This document shows positions 7,782-16,122 of a DNA stretch of 64,000 nt, piece by piece; position 1 is the stretch's first letter; each line of letters begins with the position of its first letter. This stretch comes from Planctomycetota bacterium. Lineage in GTDB: Bacteria > Planctomycetota > Phycisphaerae > Phycisphaerales > SM1A02. The DNA lies in assembly GCA_027618565.1 (NCBI GenBank), contig JAQCEQ010000009.1:1-64000 (forward strand), given 5' to 3'. Both the position numbers and the translations under genes were made by a program. The notes under the pieces are model-generated. The model saw nothing but the letters and a program-made list of their open reading frames with translations. It was not told the origin of the DNA and did no database searches.

Positions 7782-10055
7782 ATGAGCACGCGAGCCGTCT
7801 CGTTCCTGCTGGCATCAAGCCTCCTTGGCGTGCCCATGGCCGCGGAAGCCGTCGCGTCAGTCGATGCTTCGGTGGTGGCCCCCGTGGTCGCTTCCCCTGT
7901 CGCCTGCCTCGCCCCTACCGACGACTTCCCCGCCACCGCGAAGCGGCTTCGCTACCGCTGGGGTGACGCGATGGAGAGGGCGTACCTGGACGAGGCTCGC
8001 GCCCGGACGCTGGAAGAACTCAAGCGCCTCAAGATCTCGTTGCCGCGAGACTTCCTCTCTTGGATCGACGGCGACGACACGGTCCGCACGACGGTCTACG
8101 GATGCCGCAACAATCCGGTCCCCGTGATCCTGGCGTTGCGATCCTTGGAGATCGACCTGGGCGAGTCGGTGGTCCGAAAGGACTACACGCAGCTGGCCCT
8201 GGCGTTTGCCATCCAGGATTCCTGCGCGCCGCGCTCCCGCAATGCGATGGGATGGAACGATGGTGATCCGCAGGCGAAGGGCGACGAGGCGTCCGCGCTT
8301 CCCGATGTATCGCCGAGGCCACCGCTCACGCTCACGATTCCTGGCGACCCACGCACGCCCATCGACACGAAGGACCCGGCCCGCCCGCGCACGCTCAACG
8401 ATCACATCATCAACTTCTTCGAAGATCACGCGCCGGTGCAGGCCGAGGTGATGACCAAGGAGTTGCCGCCGCTGGAGTACGACGACAAGGGGATCGCCAA
8501 GCCGCGAGGCAAGGCGACGGCTGTCAAGAAGACCGTGGAGCGCCCGCTCGTCGCTGCCGATGTGATTGCGTCCTCCGCGCTTCAGGTCGAGTTCAACCAG
8601 TACATGCGCTCCAGCGGGCACCCAGAAGTGCAGCTCAACTGCGGCGACAAGGTGGTGAGCTGGTTCTCCAACGAGGGGGTGAGTGACAAGGCGATGCAGG
8701 AAGGCATCACCAAGGCCTACAACCTCTTCCACGACGCGTATCGCGCCACGGGTCGCATGCCCGCGGAGCGCGACGGCGCACCATCGGCGTCGGAATCGAT
8801 GGCGTGGTTCATCCGCAACGACAAGCAGCCACGAACTCCCGCGGAGCGCGCCGTGCGGGGCGAGGATCGATTCCCGCTCAACGCCCCGTGGCCTGTCCTC
8901 ATGATGCTGGCGGCAGACGACCAGCCGCTGCGTGAGCGCGAAGAGATCTGGCTCACCTTCACCAATGACGCCGAGATGCGCACCTACGGCGAGTACACCG
9001 GCGGCATCGCCCAGCAGAGCACGATGCAAGCGGCGCGGCGCCTCAGCCCCTTCTCCTTCAGCAACGGTTCGATCCAGATGATGTGGAAGGATGGCGGCGT
9101 GTGCGGCACGATGGGAAACATCGGCGCTCGCACCTATCGCACCTGTGGCGTCCCAAGTTCCACGGCGGGGCAGCCGGGTCACTGTGCGCTGGTGCGAATG
9201 GCGGTGGACGCCAAGACGGGCGACTTCCAGTGCGTGGGGGGCCAGTACGCCACTGGCGGCGACGAGGTCACGCATGTCCACGCGGGCTGGAACTACGACG
9301 ATCGTGGCGAGCGGCGCCACATGGTCTTCCACCAAAGCGTGGCCTGGGGGGTGAACCAGGATCTTGAGTCCTACCTAGACGCGATGGTCTTGGCTCGAGC
9401 CATCAGCGTGCTGTCGCCGGCGGAGCAAGCTGGGGAGGCCAAGTCGTTTGCCGCCGCGGCGATCGCCGAGAATCCGTTTGCCGTGCCCGCTTTTGAGACC
9501 GCGGTACGAGCGTCGTCAGATCCCAAGGAGCTCATCGCCATCGTGGATGACTTCAGCGCTTCGTTCCCCAAGGCCGTTGGCGCCGAGCGCGCCACCACGG
9601 AGTTTGCGCTCTACGGCAGCACCATGCGAGACTTGGTCCACGCACGCATTGCAGCACTTCCCTTGCCCACGGGGCCGGCCGGTGCCGACACGGCCAGCGA
9701 GCTGCTCGATGAACTGGAGCGGCAGGGCTGCACCAACGCCAACTTGCTCGCCGCATGCTGGCGCGCGATCGACGGCGAGGGTGGTTTTTCGGCGGGCTGC
9801 TGCGCCAAGGCGAAGGCCTACCTAGAGAGCCCGGACCGCACCAAGAGCAAGGCCGCCTCGACCGCGTTTGTCAAGCAAGTGAACACCTGGGCCAAGGGAC
9901 TCAAGGGCAAGGCGGCCAAACGCAAGTGGGCCGAAGAGATGCTGGCCGTCTTCAAGGGGAACGAATCGCTCACCATCAAGAAGAAGACCGCTGTGGATCC
10001 GGTCGTGGCGGTGCTGTGCAAGATGGCCGGGGTCGACCTGCCAAAGGCTGGCTGA
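7782..10055 (+). CDS. Secreted protein with transglutaminase-like core, function unknown
   Basis: A 757-residue exported protein with a signal peptide (hydrophobic segment residues 7-24, cleavage near AEA). I do not recognise a named family for the whole. Residues about 436-470 read GGVCGTMGNIGARTYRTCGVP and end in GQPGHC. A cysteine (C441), a helix, a CGVP turn and a downstream histidine (H467) are the pattern of transglutaminase-fold Cys-His enzymes, and HVHAGWNYDDR supplies acidic candidates for a third residue. A Lys-rich segment near residues 685-735 ends the protein. It stands alone, divergent from the polysaccharide genes. A transglutaminase/protease-like role is inference. Confidence 0.7.
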   Translation: MSTRAVSFLLASSLLGVPMAAEAVASVDASVVAPVVASPVACLAPTDDFPATAKRLRYRWGDAMERAYLDEARARTLEELKRLKISLPRDFLSWIDGDDTVRTTVYGCRNNPVPVILALRSLEIDLGESVVRKDYTQLALAFAIQDSCAPRSRNAMGWNDGDPQAKGDEASALPDVSPRPPLTLTIPGDPRTPIDTKDPARPRTLNDHIINFFEDHAPVQAEVMTKELPPLEYDDKGIAKPRGKATAVKKTVERPLVAADVIASSALQVEFNQYMRSSGHPEVQLNCGDKVVSWFSNEGVSDKAMQEGITKAYNLFHDAYRATGRMPAERDGAPSASESMAWFIRNDKQPRTPAERAVRGEDRFPLNAPWPVLMMLAADDQPLREREEIWLTFTNDAEMRTYGEYTGGIAQQSTMQAARRLSPFSFSNGSIQMMWKDGGVCGTMGNIGARTYRTCGVPSSTAGQPGHCALVRMAVDAKTGDFQCVGGQYATGGDEVTHVHAGWNYDDRGERRHMVFHQSVAWGVNQDLESYLDAMVLARAISVLSPAEQAGEAKSFAAAAIAENPFAVPAFETAVRASSDPKELIAIVDDFSASFPKAVGAERATTEFALYGSTMRDLVHARIAALPLPTGPAGADTASELLDELERQGCTNANLLAACWRAIDGEGGFSAGCCAKAKAYLESPDRTKSKAASTAFVKQVNTWAKGLKGKAAKRKWAEEMLAVFKGNESLTIKKKTAVDPVVAVLCKMAGVDLPKAG

Positions 10056-10246
10056 GGCACTGCGACGCTTACTGCCCCGCCAGCACCCGCACCCTCGACA
10101 ACACCACGCTGGTGACGCTCACGCTCACGCGGCAACTCCTGGAATTTGATTCGCTGGGCAACCAGATGTCCGCGCGAACGCTGACGGGGCACATCGCCCG
10201 AGTCCCGCGCTACCGGCTGGTCAATGGGGAGTGGGTGGGGAGGTAG
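10056..10246 (+). pseudogene. Possible small coding remnant after the secreted protein gene
   Basis: In a different frame from the preceding gene, about 50 codons up to the stop at 10246 read a sensible peptide. It includes VTLTLTRQLLEFDSLG, ending RVPRYRLVNGEWVGR. No ATG precedes it; a GTG near 10111 is the only plausible start. It may be the tail of a decayed gene or a frameshifted extension. Evidence is composition only. Confidence 0.25.
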
Positions 10247-10314
10247 GGCTGGGAGAGTCGCAGAACCTCAAGCGACCATCCCGTAGATTCCACCCCCCCG
10301 CCCACAAGTGATGG

Positions 10315-11427
10315 GTGGACTCCCCCAACACCGCCATGACACGCGCTACATCGAATCGATCGACTCCCATTCGCTCCAACGGACTCCCCATGCTGGAGTT
10401 CGTCGCGCGCAACTACCGAAACTTCAACGCGCGGGCGACCCGCGATGCGCTGTTCTCGTATTGGGACCACATCGAGTCGGGCGGCAAGATGTACTGGGCC
10501 GTGGCCGGTGCGATGAGCTCAGCACAACTGGGCATCACCCTGGCGCCAGCGATTCGCGCGGGGTTGATCCACGGACTCTCGGTGACTGGCGCGAACCTGG
10601 AAGAGTCGCTCTTTCGCCTCGTGGCGCATGACGCCTACAAGGACTTCCCCGACTATCGCTACTTCACCAAGGGCGACGACACGAGGATCCTCAAGGATCG
10701 CATGCGTCGAGTCACCGACACCAGCATTCCGGAGGACGAAGCGTTTCGTGCAGTGGAGACGTACTTGGTCCCGATGTGGAAGCGCGCGTCGGAGTGCGGC
10801 GACCGCCGATTCTGGCATGAGTACTTTTATGAGCTGGTGCAGGCGCTCCCCAAGCGCACGCTTGAAGGGAATCCAGCCGAGTGCTGGCTGCTGGCCGCGG
10901 CCGAGGCCAATCTCCCCATCGTGGTGCCGGGCCATGAAGACTCCACCTTTGGCAACATCTTTGCGTCGCATGTGAAGTTTGGCGACTGCGGCGCATCCAT
11001 CGTCAAGAGCGGCATCGAGTACATGGTGAAGCTCTACGACGACTACCGTGCGCTCTCGACCGGCAAGGGCATCGGCTTCTTCCAGATTGGCGGCGGCATC
11101 GCTGGGGATTTCCCGATCTGCGTGGTGCCCAGCATCAAGTACGACCTGGAGCAGAGGGTCAAGCCTTGGGCCTACTTCTGCCAGATCTCGGATTCCACCA
11201 CCAGCTACGGTTCGTACTCAGGAGCCACGCCCAACGAAAAGATCACCTGGGACAAGCTCACCGAGAAGACGCCGATGTTCGTGATTGAGTCCGACGCGAC
11301 GATCGTGGCACCAATGATCCTCACGGCACTGCTTGAGGCGAAGGCCAACCCGAAGGCAGCCACCGCGATCATCGCGAAGAGCCGTGCGGAGAGCAAGCGA
11401 TCGATGGCCACTGTCCGGGGGCGGTAG
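10315..11427 (+). CDS. Deoxyhypusine synthase-like (DHS family) protein, possible homospermidine synthase
   Basis: Member of the deoxyhypusine synthase family, which uses NAD and transfers the aminobutyl group of spermidine through a lysine imine. Visible blocks are MYWAVAGAMSSAQLG (residues 59-73), VTGANLEESLFRL (90-102), FFQIGGGIAGDFPICVVP (255-272) and YSGATPNEKITWDKL (301-315). K314 aligns with the catalytic lysine of the eukaryotic enzyme's SWGKI motif. It has 370 residues, the normal size. Bacteria lack the usual eIF5A target, and some bacterial homologues make polyamines such as homospermidine. Putrescine would come from the AguA/AguB pair at 35728-37604. The GTG start at 10315 is uncertain; ATG at 10336 or 10390 is possible. 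Confidence 0.85.
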   Translation: MDSPNTAMTRATSNRSTPIRSNGLPMLEFVARNYRNFNARATRDALFSYWDHIESGGKMYWAVAGAMSSAQLGITLAPAIRAGLIHGLSVTGANLEESLFRLVAHDAYKDFPDYRYFTKGDDTRILKDRMRRVTDTSIPEDEAFRAVETYLVPMWKRASECGDRRFWHEYFYELVQALPKRTLEGNPAECWLLAAAEANLPIVVPGHEDSTFGNIFASHVKFGDCGASIVKSGIEYMVKLYDDYRALSTGKGIGFFQIGGGIAGDFPICVVPSIKYDLEQRVKPWAYFCQISDSTTSYGSYSGATPNEKITWDKLTEKTPMFVIESDATIVAPMILTALLEAKANPKAATAIIAKSRAESKRSMATVRGR

Positions 11428-11476
11428 TGTTGGGCGTGCGCGGCACAGCGGTGCGGTGCGTGTGCGCCCGCGATCG

Positions 11477-12031
11477 CTAGCGACTGGTTGCCGGTCGGAT
11501 CACGAATGGCAGCCCCATCGCACGGCGTAGGTCCGTGAGTTGCCCCGCGTGCAGGCCGTTGTGGAAGGCGAGTCGGGCGACGAGGGCATCGACCCGCTGC
11601 ATGCCGTCGTGCCACGGCACTTCCTCGCTGAATCGAGTGTCCGGTTGCGTGCGGAGCATGGCGGCCATGCGGTCGCATGCGGTCGAGAAAATGTCCTGGG
11701 CTCGGGCGAGTGTCGGAAAGTGCGCCGGGTCGGCGCTGGGGGTGCTGTCCTTGCTCACGGACTCGGTGTCAAATCGGTCGGCATCGCCCTGTCGGCCGTC
11801 ACCCTCGACAAAATCAGAGTCCGGCAGCGGTCCCGCGTCGAAGCGCATGGAGAACCGCTGCATGGTGAGCGCCAGGTGCCCCAGGATCCAGACGGGGTGA
11901 TTGGGGAGATCCGCGCGCTGAAGTGTGCGATTGGACTCGTTGAACCCCGCGAGGTACCGCAGGGTCAGTGGCTTGGTCGAGAGGATCATCACGGCAAGTA
12001 TCTCGCCGTGCGTGTTCGGTGCGGTGGTCAT
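11477..12031 (-). CDS. DinB-like metal-binding four-helix protein
   Basis: A 184-residue protein with the DinB/YfiT pattern. It has an N-terminal helix (MILSTKPLTLRYLAGF), HPVWILGHLALTMQRFS with the first conserved histidines near residues 45-52, and FHNGLHAGQLTDLRRAMG near the C terminus with two more. Together these are the three-His metal site of the superfamily. The frame extends to 12244, but ATG at 12031 removes the overlap with the upstream DNA-glycosylase gene and starts at a good methionine. Family members include thiol-dependent transferases, and the precise activity is not evident. It is probably co-transcribed with the YcaQ-like gene 46 bases upstream. Confidence 0.75.
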   Translation of the reverse strand: MTTAPNTHGEILAVMILSTKPLTLRYLAGFNESNRTLQRADLPNHPVWILGHLALTMQRFSMRFDAGPLPDSDFVEGDGRQGDADRFDTESVSKDSTPSADPAHFPTLARAQDIFSTACDRMAAMLRTQPDTRFSEEVPWHDGMQRVDALVARLAFHNGLHAGQLTDLRRAMGLPFVIRPATSR

Positions 12032-12077
12032 GCGGAGAGCGTAGGTCCGCTCGCGGTTTTCGGTGCACACCCACCGT

Positions 12078-13340
12078 TCAGCGGGAGACGTCCACCGATA
12101 ACCGAGTGGGACGCTGGACCTCCGACGCCCCGATCTGCACAGCCAATCGTGCGAGCGCATGATCGAGCGCCGCCGAGGCCGCGCGCGGCGGCGTGGCGCA
12201 GCGGCTGGACCGACTCGGGGGTTTCGGCTCCCACCAGCAGCCACGGACGGTCAGCGTGCCAGACTCGCGATCGTGCTTGAGGTCGACGCGCCCGACGAGG
12301 CGCTCGCCTTGAAGCATCGGCAACACGTAGTACCCGTACTGGCGCTTGGCAGCGGGAACGAAAGCCTCAAATCGATAGTCAAAGCCGAACAGGCGCTCCA
12401 CGCGCGCGCGTTCTCGTATGACGGGATCGAAGGGCGCCAAGAGTCGAATCTCCTCGGGGACGATCTCGCCGGCAAGCGTGCGCCAATTCGGGAGCGCAAC
12501 CGCGGCAACAGACCTGTCCGATGGACGCGCCGGCGTGACGGTGACCTGCACAAGCGTGCCGGCGCGTGTCTCTCGCTCGACCCAGGCGCGTGCGTCGGCG
12601 ATCGGGATCGCATTGAAAAAGTGCGCGATCTCTGTCGCGGTCGCGATGCCAATCCGAGAGATCGCCTCGCGGCACGCCCACTCGACCAGTTCCCCATGCG
12701 ACGGGCGAGGTGCCGCGTGGTGGACTGGGTGGACCCGCTCGGCGAGGTCGTACACCTTTTCAAACCGCTCGCGGCGCGTAATCGCCAGATCGCCACGGCG
12801 CCAGAGGTGCTCCAGCGCAGCCTTCTCGGGATGCCACTCCCACCAGCCACCCTTTTCACGCGGCTGCGCAGGCTCAAAGTCGCGCGCGCGGAGCGGACCC
12901 TCGCGGGCGACCCTCGCGAGCACGCGACGAAGCGTCAGCTCAGGCTTGCCGGCGAATCGACCCTGCCACCACGCATTCCGCTTCACGCGATCATCGAAGC
13001 GGGCGAATCGATGCTTCCAATGCGAGTACCAGCGCGTCGGAATGGCGCAGGCGTCGTGCGTCCAGTGCTCGAACAGCGTGCGCGACTTCTCCAGTCCATG
13101 AGCGAGGTGCCGATGCTGGTAGCCGTCCAGGCGCGCGCCGAGGATCAAGTGGTGCGCCCGCTCCAGCACATTGATCGAATCGATCTGCACATAGCCGAGG
13201 CGGTTAACCAGGCCAGCGACGGCGCGCGCGGAACTTGGTTGGGGCGCCTCTGCCAGCCCCTGCAACCGGAGCAGCACGCGGCGAGCCTGCGGCGCGGTGA
13301 CAACCTCGGTTGCTCCTGCGGTGGGTGTGCGCTTGGCCAA
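12078..13340 (-). CDS. YcaQ/AlkX-type winged-helix DNA glycosylase
   Basis: A 420-residue protein matching the YcaQ (HTH_42) family, whose E. coli member unhooks interstrand DNA cross-links and excises bulky alkylpurines. The catalytic QxD motif is present as VQIDSINV (Q52, D54). It is followed by ERAHHLILGAR, LFEHWTHDACAIP, a LLAPFDPVI block and the highly typical FEAFVPAAKRQYGYYVLPML. Three winged-helix repeats are expected from length and spacing. It is cytoplasmic. The short gap to the DinB-like gene suggests a joint role in handling reactive electrophiles, which is inference. Confidence 0.88.
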   Translation of the reverse strand: MAKRTPTAGATEVVTAPQARRVLLRLQGLAEAPQPSSARAVAGLVNRLGYVQIDSINVLERAHHLILGARLDGYQHRHLAHGLEKSRTLFEHWTHDACAIPTRWYSHWKHRFARFDDRVKRNAWWQGRFAGKPELTLRRVLARVAREGPLRARDFEPAQPREKGGWWEWHPEKAALEHLWRRGDLAITRRERFEKVYDLAERVHPVHHAAPRPSHGELVEWACREAISRIGIATATEIAHFFNAIPIADARAWVERETRAGTLVQVTVTPARPSDRSVAAVALPNWRTLAGEIVPEEIRLLAPFDPVIRERARVERLFGFDYRFEAFVPAAKRQYGYYVLPMLQGERLVGRVDLKHDRESGTLTVRGCWWEPKPPSRSSRCATPPRAASAALDHALARLAVQIGASEVQRPTRLSVDVSR

Positions 13341-13618
13341 TGGGTCGGAAGCCTAGGGGCACACGCAACCCACGCTCAAACATGTTGCAACAAGGAGGCG
13401 CAGGTCTCGTTCTGATGTTTGCAGTAGCGCAGAATTCTGGGACAAAGATGACCACAATCGAGTTATTGGACTCATCCGCCATCGGCAGGTTGGGGGAGCC
13501 AGTCGGCAAATCTCGCATCGGCCATCAAGGATGCACCGACGATGATGCGACGGACATCGAACGCATGACGGAGGCTTCCGCCTTCGGATTCCAGAGCTTC
13601 ATGCCATTTGGAAGCGAG
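13341..13618. other. Intergenic region without a recognised gene
   Basis: About 280 bases between the DNA-glycosylase start and the carbonic anhydrase stop. It is less GC-rich than its surroundings near 13380-13470 and contains the small palindrome aacatgtt. No conserved-looking ORF, RNA gene or terminator was seen. The promoter of the glycosylase gene should lie in its left part. Confidence 0.5.
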
Positions 13619-14242
13619 TCACCGCAGCCCGACGGATGGTCCCACCGCGCGCAGCGATTCAGCGCTGGGAGTGAGGTCAGCCAAGAGGCCATCCGCGAGG
13701 TCGTAAATCCAGCCATGCACGCGGGTTTCTGCGGCGGCGTCGCTGGCCAGCACAGGTGACTCTCGCACATGTACGACCTGGACGGCGACATTGAGCTCGC
13801 ACAGCCGGCGTTCGCGGGCCTGAGGGGACGGCTGCGATTCAAGATCATCGCGATAGAACTTCGCGATGTCCCGAACATGCCGCACCCAGTGGTCGACGAT
13901 CCGGCCATGCGACGGCGCGAGCGCTGCCTTCACTCCGCCGCACCCGTAGTGGCCGCACACGATGATGTCACGAACGCCCAAGATGTTGACGGCGAAGTCC
14001 AGGACGCTCATGCAGTTGAGGTCGCTATGCACCACCAGATTGGCGACATTTCGATGCACGAACACTTCGCCGGGAGGGAGACCGACGATCTGGTTGGCGG
14101 GGACGCGACTGTCCGAGCACCCGATCCACAGGTACTTGGGACGCTGCTGATCAACCAGCCTCGAGAAGAAGCCGGGCTGCTCACGCTCCATGCGCGCAGC
14201 CCAGGCCCGGTTGTGGTCAAGGAGGTGCGTGAGGTCCGTCAT
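13619..14242 (-). CDS. can: Beta-class carbonic anhydrase
   Basis: Interconverts CO2 and bicarbonate in the cytoplasm. The zinc ligands and catalytic dyad of the beta class are all visible: C42 and D44-R46 in GCSDSRVP, and H98 and C101 in CGHYGCGG. The flanking text FVHRNVANLVVHSDLNCMSVL is close to E. coli Can. It has 207 residues, the normal length. It is a single gene; an inverted-repeat-rich stretch lies just upstream at 14280-14336. Confidence 0.95.
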   Translation of the reverse strand: MTDLTHLLDHNRAWAARMEREQPGFFSRLVDQQRPKYLWIGCSDSRVPANQIVGLPPGEVFVHRNVANLVVHSDLNCMSVLDFAVNILGVRDIIVCGHYGCGGVKAALAPSHGRIVDHWVRHVRDIAKFYRDDLESQPSPQARERRLCELNVAVQVVHVRESPVLASDAAAETRVHGWIYDLADGLLADLTPSAESLRAVGPSVGLR

Positions 14243-14279
14243 CGGGCGGATGCTAGGAACAAGTTCCGCTCGTAGTTAC

Positions 14280-14336
14280 CGGTGGGATACCACCGTTGGA
14301 AGGCGGGGTTCCCACCGATACCTAAGGTCGGACCTT
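14280..14336. promoter_or_regulatory. Cluster of inverted repeats between carbonic anhydrase and a small membrane protein
   Basis: CGGTGGGA (14280-14287) is mirrored by TCCCACCG (14310-14317). Next to it AAGGTC-G-GACCTT (14324-14336) forms a compact perfect palindrome. On the minus strand this follows the small membrane protein gene and precedes carbonic anhydrase, so it may be a terminator-like hairpin plus an operator-like site. Function is unproven. Confidence 0.4.
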
Positions 14337-14340
14337 TGCG

Positions 14341-14502
14341 TCAGCCTCCTGCGCGCTGCTCAGCGATCGTCTGAATGTGATGCTCGATCTGCCACAGGCT
14401 CGTAGCCATGCACGTCAGCAGTCCGGTGATGACGATCACAAGGATTATTCGACAAAGTCGGCAGCATGCGCCGCTAGCACCGCAGGATTCGGATTCACTC
14501 AT
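14341..14502 (-). CDS. Small cysteine-rich single-pass membrane protein (53 aa)
   Basis: A start at ATG 14502 is supported by AAGGA nine bases upstream; an ATG three codons earlier would sit on top of that site. The product is MSESESCGASGACCRLC followed by a hydrophobic helix (residues about 19-37), then a polar tail with HH and a coiled-coil-like end. The cysteines at positions 7, 13, 14 and 17 precede the helix, with another at 31. No family is recognised. It could bind metal or form disulfides at the membrane, which is inference. It lies upstream of carbonic anhydrase on the same strand. Confidence 0.55.
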   Translation of the reverse strand: MSESESCGASGACCRLCRIILVIVITGLLTCMATSLWQIEHHIQTIAEQRAGG

Positions 14503-14645
14503 GGGTGTCATTCCTTCTTTTGGATCGGACCTCAGCCCGATCGTGCCACTCTCTGCCGCCACATCGATGGTCAGCCGTCGGTCAGCCTAGCACCAGACGC
14601 CTCGTTGCGCCATGCCGGAATGCTCGCCAAGCCGCGGACGCCAGC

Positions 14646-14879
14646 ATGACTCCATGCATGGGTGATATCACGATGAACGGGATCGTCGATGCCGCCGACC
14701 TCACTGGCTTGCTCTCATTGGGGGGCGGCCCAAGTGTGGCAGACCTCAACGATGAAGTTGGTAGTGATATGCATGGCGTGATCCTCGGGTGGCTCCGATC
14801 ACTCAGAACAGCACTTCGATCCGCAGCGTGCCGATCAGCGCATCCTCGGTCGTCGCAGGGCTCCCGCCACCCGGATTGA
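14646..14879 (+). pseudogene. Relic of a dockerin-like (EF-hand) secreted protein
   Basis: From ATG 14646 the frame reads GDITMNGIVDAADLTGLLSL, a poly-Gly turn and then VADLNDEVGSDMHGVILGWL. This is one good calcium-loop helix unit followed by a second in which the DxNxDG loop has decayed. The pattern matches the C-terminal dockerin-like pairs at 23103-23268 and 34402-34545. It has no signal peptide or upstream domain, and the frame runs into the tail of the convergent porin gene. It is probably the stump of a deleted gene rather than a functional protein. Confidence 0.5.
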
Positions 14880-16113
14880 AGATGTACTGGATGTCCGGTT
14901 GCAGCGCGACGCCGTGGCCGAGGTCGATTCGATAGAACGCCTCAAGCAATGTCTCCTGCCCGCCGGAATCGCCGCTCGGCGCGACGTACACGTTGGGATT
15001 GTCGCTCATCGAGAGCGACGACACCATGAAGCCCGCGCTGTCTGAGTCGCGCCCCGGCAACGGCGCGTGGCACACCGTTCCCACGCTCACGCTGAATGCC
15101 GCCGGCGACTGGTTGGGGTTGGAGAACCCAAGCTGGCACCACATGTCAAAGCGAGTGCCCTGCTCTTCCGGTGAGTGCAGGTCCTGCGTGATCGTGAGGT
15201 AGCCGCCCGCGGCGTTGTGGACGATGCTGCTTCCTGCGCTTGTGGCCGTCAGGGTCTCCCCCGACTGCAGCCATCCACCTCCCTTGAGGCTCCCGCTCCA
15301 GCCGTTGAGTCGATAGGTCGGGCCACCCTCCGCGATGCAGTACGGACCCCAATCCCCATCGAAGAGTGACCCAAGGCCACGGTTTCCCGTGCGCGGACCG
15401 TTCGAGCCTGTCGCGGGATTGAACGCCATGTTCGTGCCGTCAAAGATGCCGACTTGAGCGGACCAGCCGCCCTCCACCGAAGCCGCGAAGTCCTCCACCG
15501 ATTGCCACGACACCATGACCCCCATCGCCGGATTGGGGTACGTGGGCATGTAGCCAAACATCGTTGGGGGCATCGCATCGGCAAGCGTGAGGAACGGGCC
15601 GGCAACCGGTACCGTCGCGAAGAATCGATTCGCGTCGATCTTGCCCGCTCGCGCCGTCCATCCCGAGCCAAGCGCCTGCTCCCACCACAACTCGGAGAGC
15701 TGGAACAGTTCCTCGCCGAGCACCGGATTGATGACATCCCACACGCCGTAGTCGCCCACGCCTGAGGGGTCGTCGCCAAACCAGTTGTAGTACTGAAGAT
15801 CAGCAAAGACAATGCCACCTTGCAGCAGATCCAGCGCCCCCAGGTCCGCCGTGACGGTGAGGTCCAGCAAGTACGCGCCGGAGTTGGGGCTGGAGACGCC
15901 GCCCGATGACGCGCTCAGGTCAAGCGTGGCGAGCAGGTCCACGTCGATCGCACCAACTTCATGCGTGTCGAAGAAGGTGGTCTCCACCTCTCCGTCCGCA
16001 GTCTCCACTCCGGGGCGCACCGAAGGCTGGGCCGGATTCGTGCTGTCCGATGGCGGCGCCGGCTCCGCCTGAGCGAGCAGAATCAGGCACAACGCTGCGG
16101 CTGGATCGATCAT
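14803..16113 (-). CDS. OprB-type carbohydrate-selective porin
   Basis: A 436-residue outer-membrane beta-barrel. It has a short signal peptide (ALCLILLAQA), a Pro/Ser linker, then alternating strands with the OprB landmarks: LWWEQALGSGWTARAGKIDANRFFA, AMGVMVSW, VQVG/AQVGIFDG-type strands, and a C-terminal aromatic, IEVLF, as the barrel-assembly signal. It starts nine bases downstream of the thioredoxin-fold gene, so they are likely co-transcribed. A second OprB porin lies at 37633-39051. The substrate is presumably small sugars but this is not determined. Confidence 0.8.
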   Translation of the reverse strand: MIDPAAALCLILLAQAEPAPPSDSTNPAQPSVRPGVETADGEVETTFFDTHEVGAIDVDLLATLDLSASSGGVSSPNSGAYLLDLTVTADLGALDLLQGGIVFADLQYYNWFGDDPSGVGDYGVWDVINPVLGEELFQLSELWWEQALGSGWTARAGKIDANRFFATVPVAGPFLTLADAMPPTMFGYMPTYPNPAMGVMVSWQSVEDFAASVEGGWSAQVGIFDGTNMAFNPATGSNGPRTGNRGLGSLFDGDWGPYCIAEGGPTYRLNGWSGSLKGGGWLQSGETLTATSAGSSIVHNAAGGYLTITQDLHSPEEQGTRFDMWCQLGFSNPNQSPAAFSVSVGTVCHAPLPGRDSDSAGFMVSSLSMSDNPNVYVAPSGDSGGQETLLEAFYRIDLGHGVALQPDIQYIFNPGGGSPATTEDALIGTLRIEVLF

Positions 16114-16122
16114 GCCGTCAAT

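Noticed and set aside
7857-9335. 492-codon minus-strand open frame
   Set aside because: Shadow of the secreted protein gene at 7782-10055; His/Arg/Val-rich composition without domains, typical of an antisense frame in GC-rich DNA.
13310-13759. 149-codon plus-strand open frame between the glycosylase and carbonic anhydrase genes
   Set aside because: It overlaps both real genes on the opposite strand, lacks any domain pattern, and has no ribosome site at its start.
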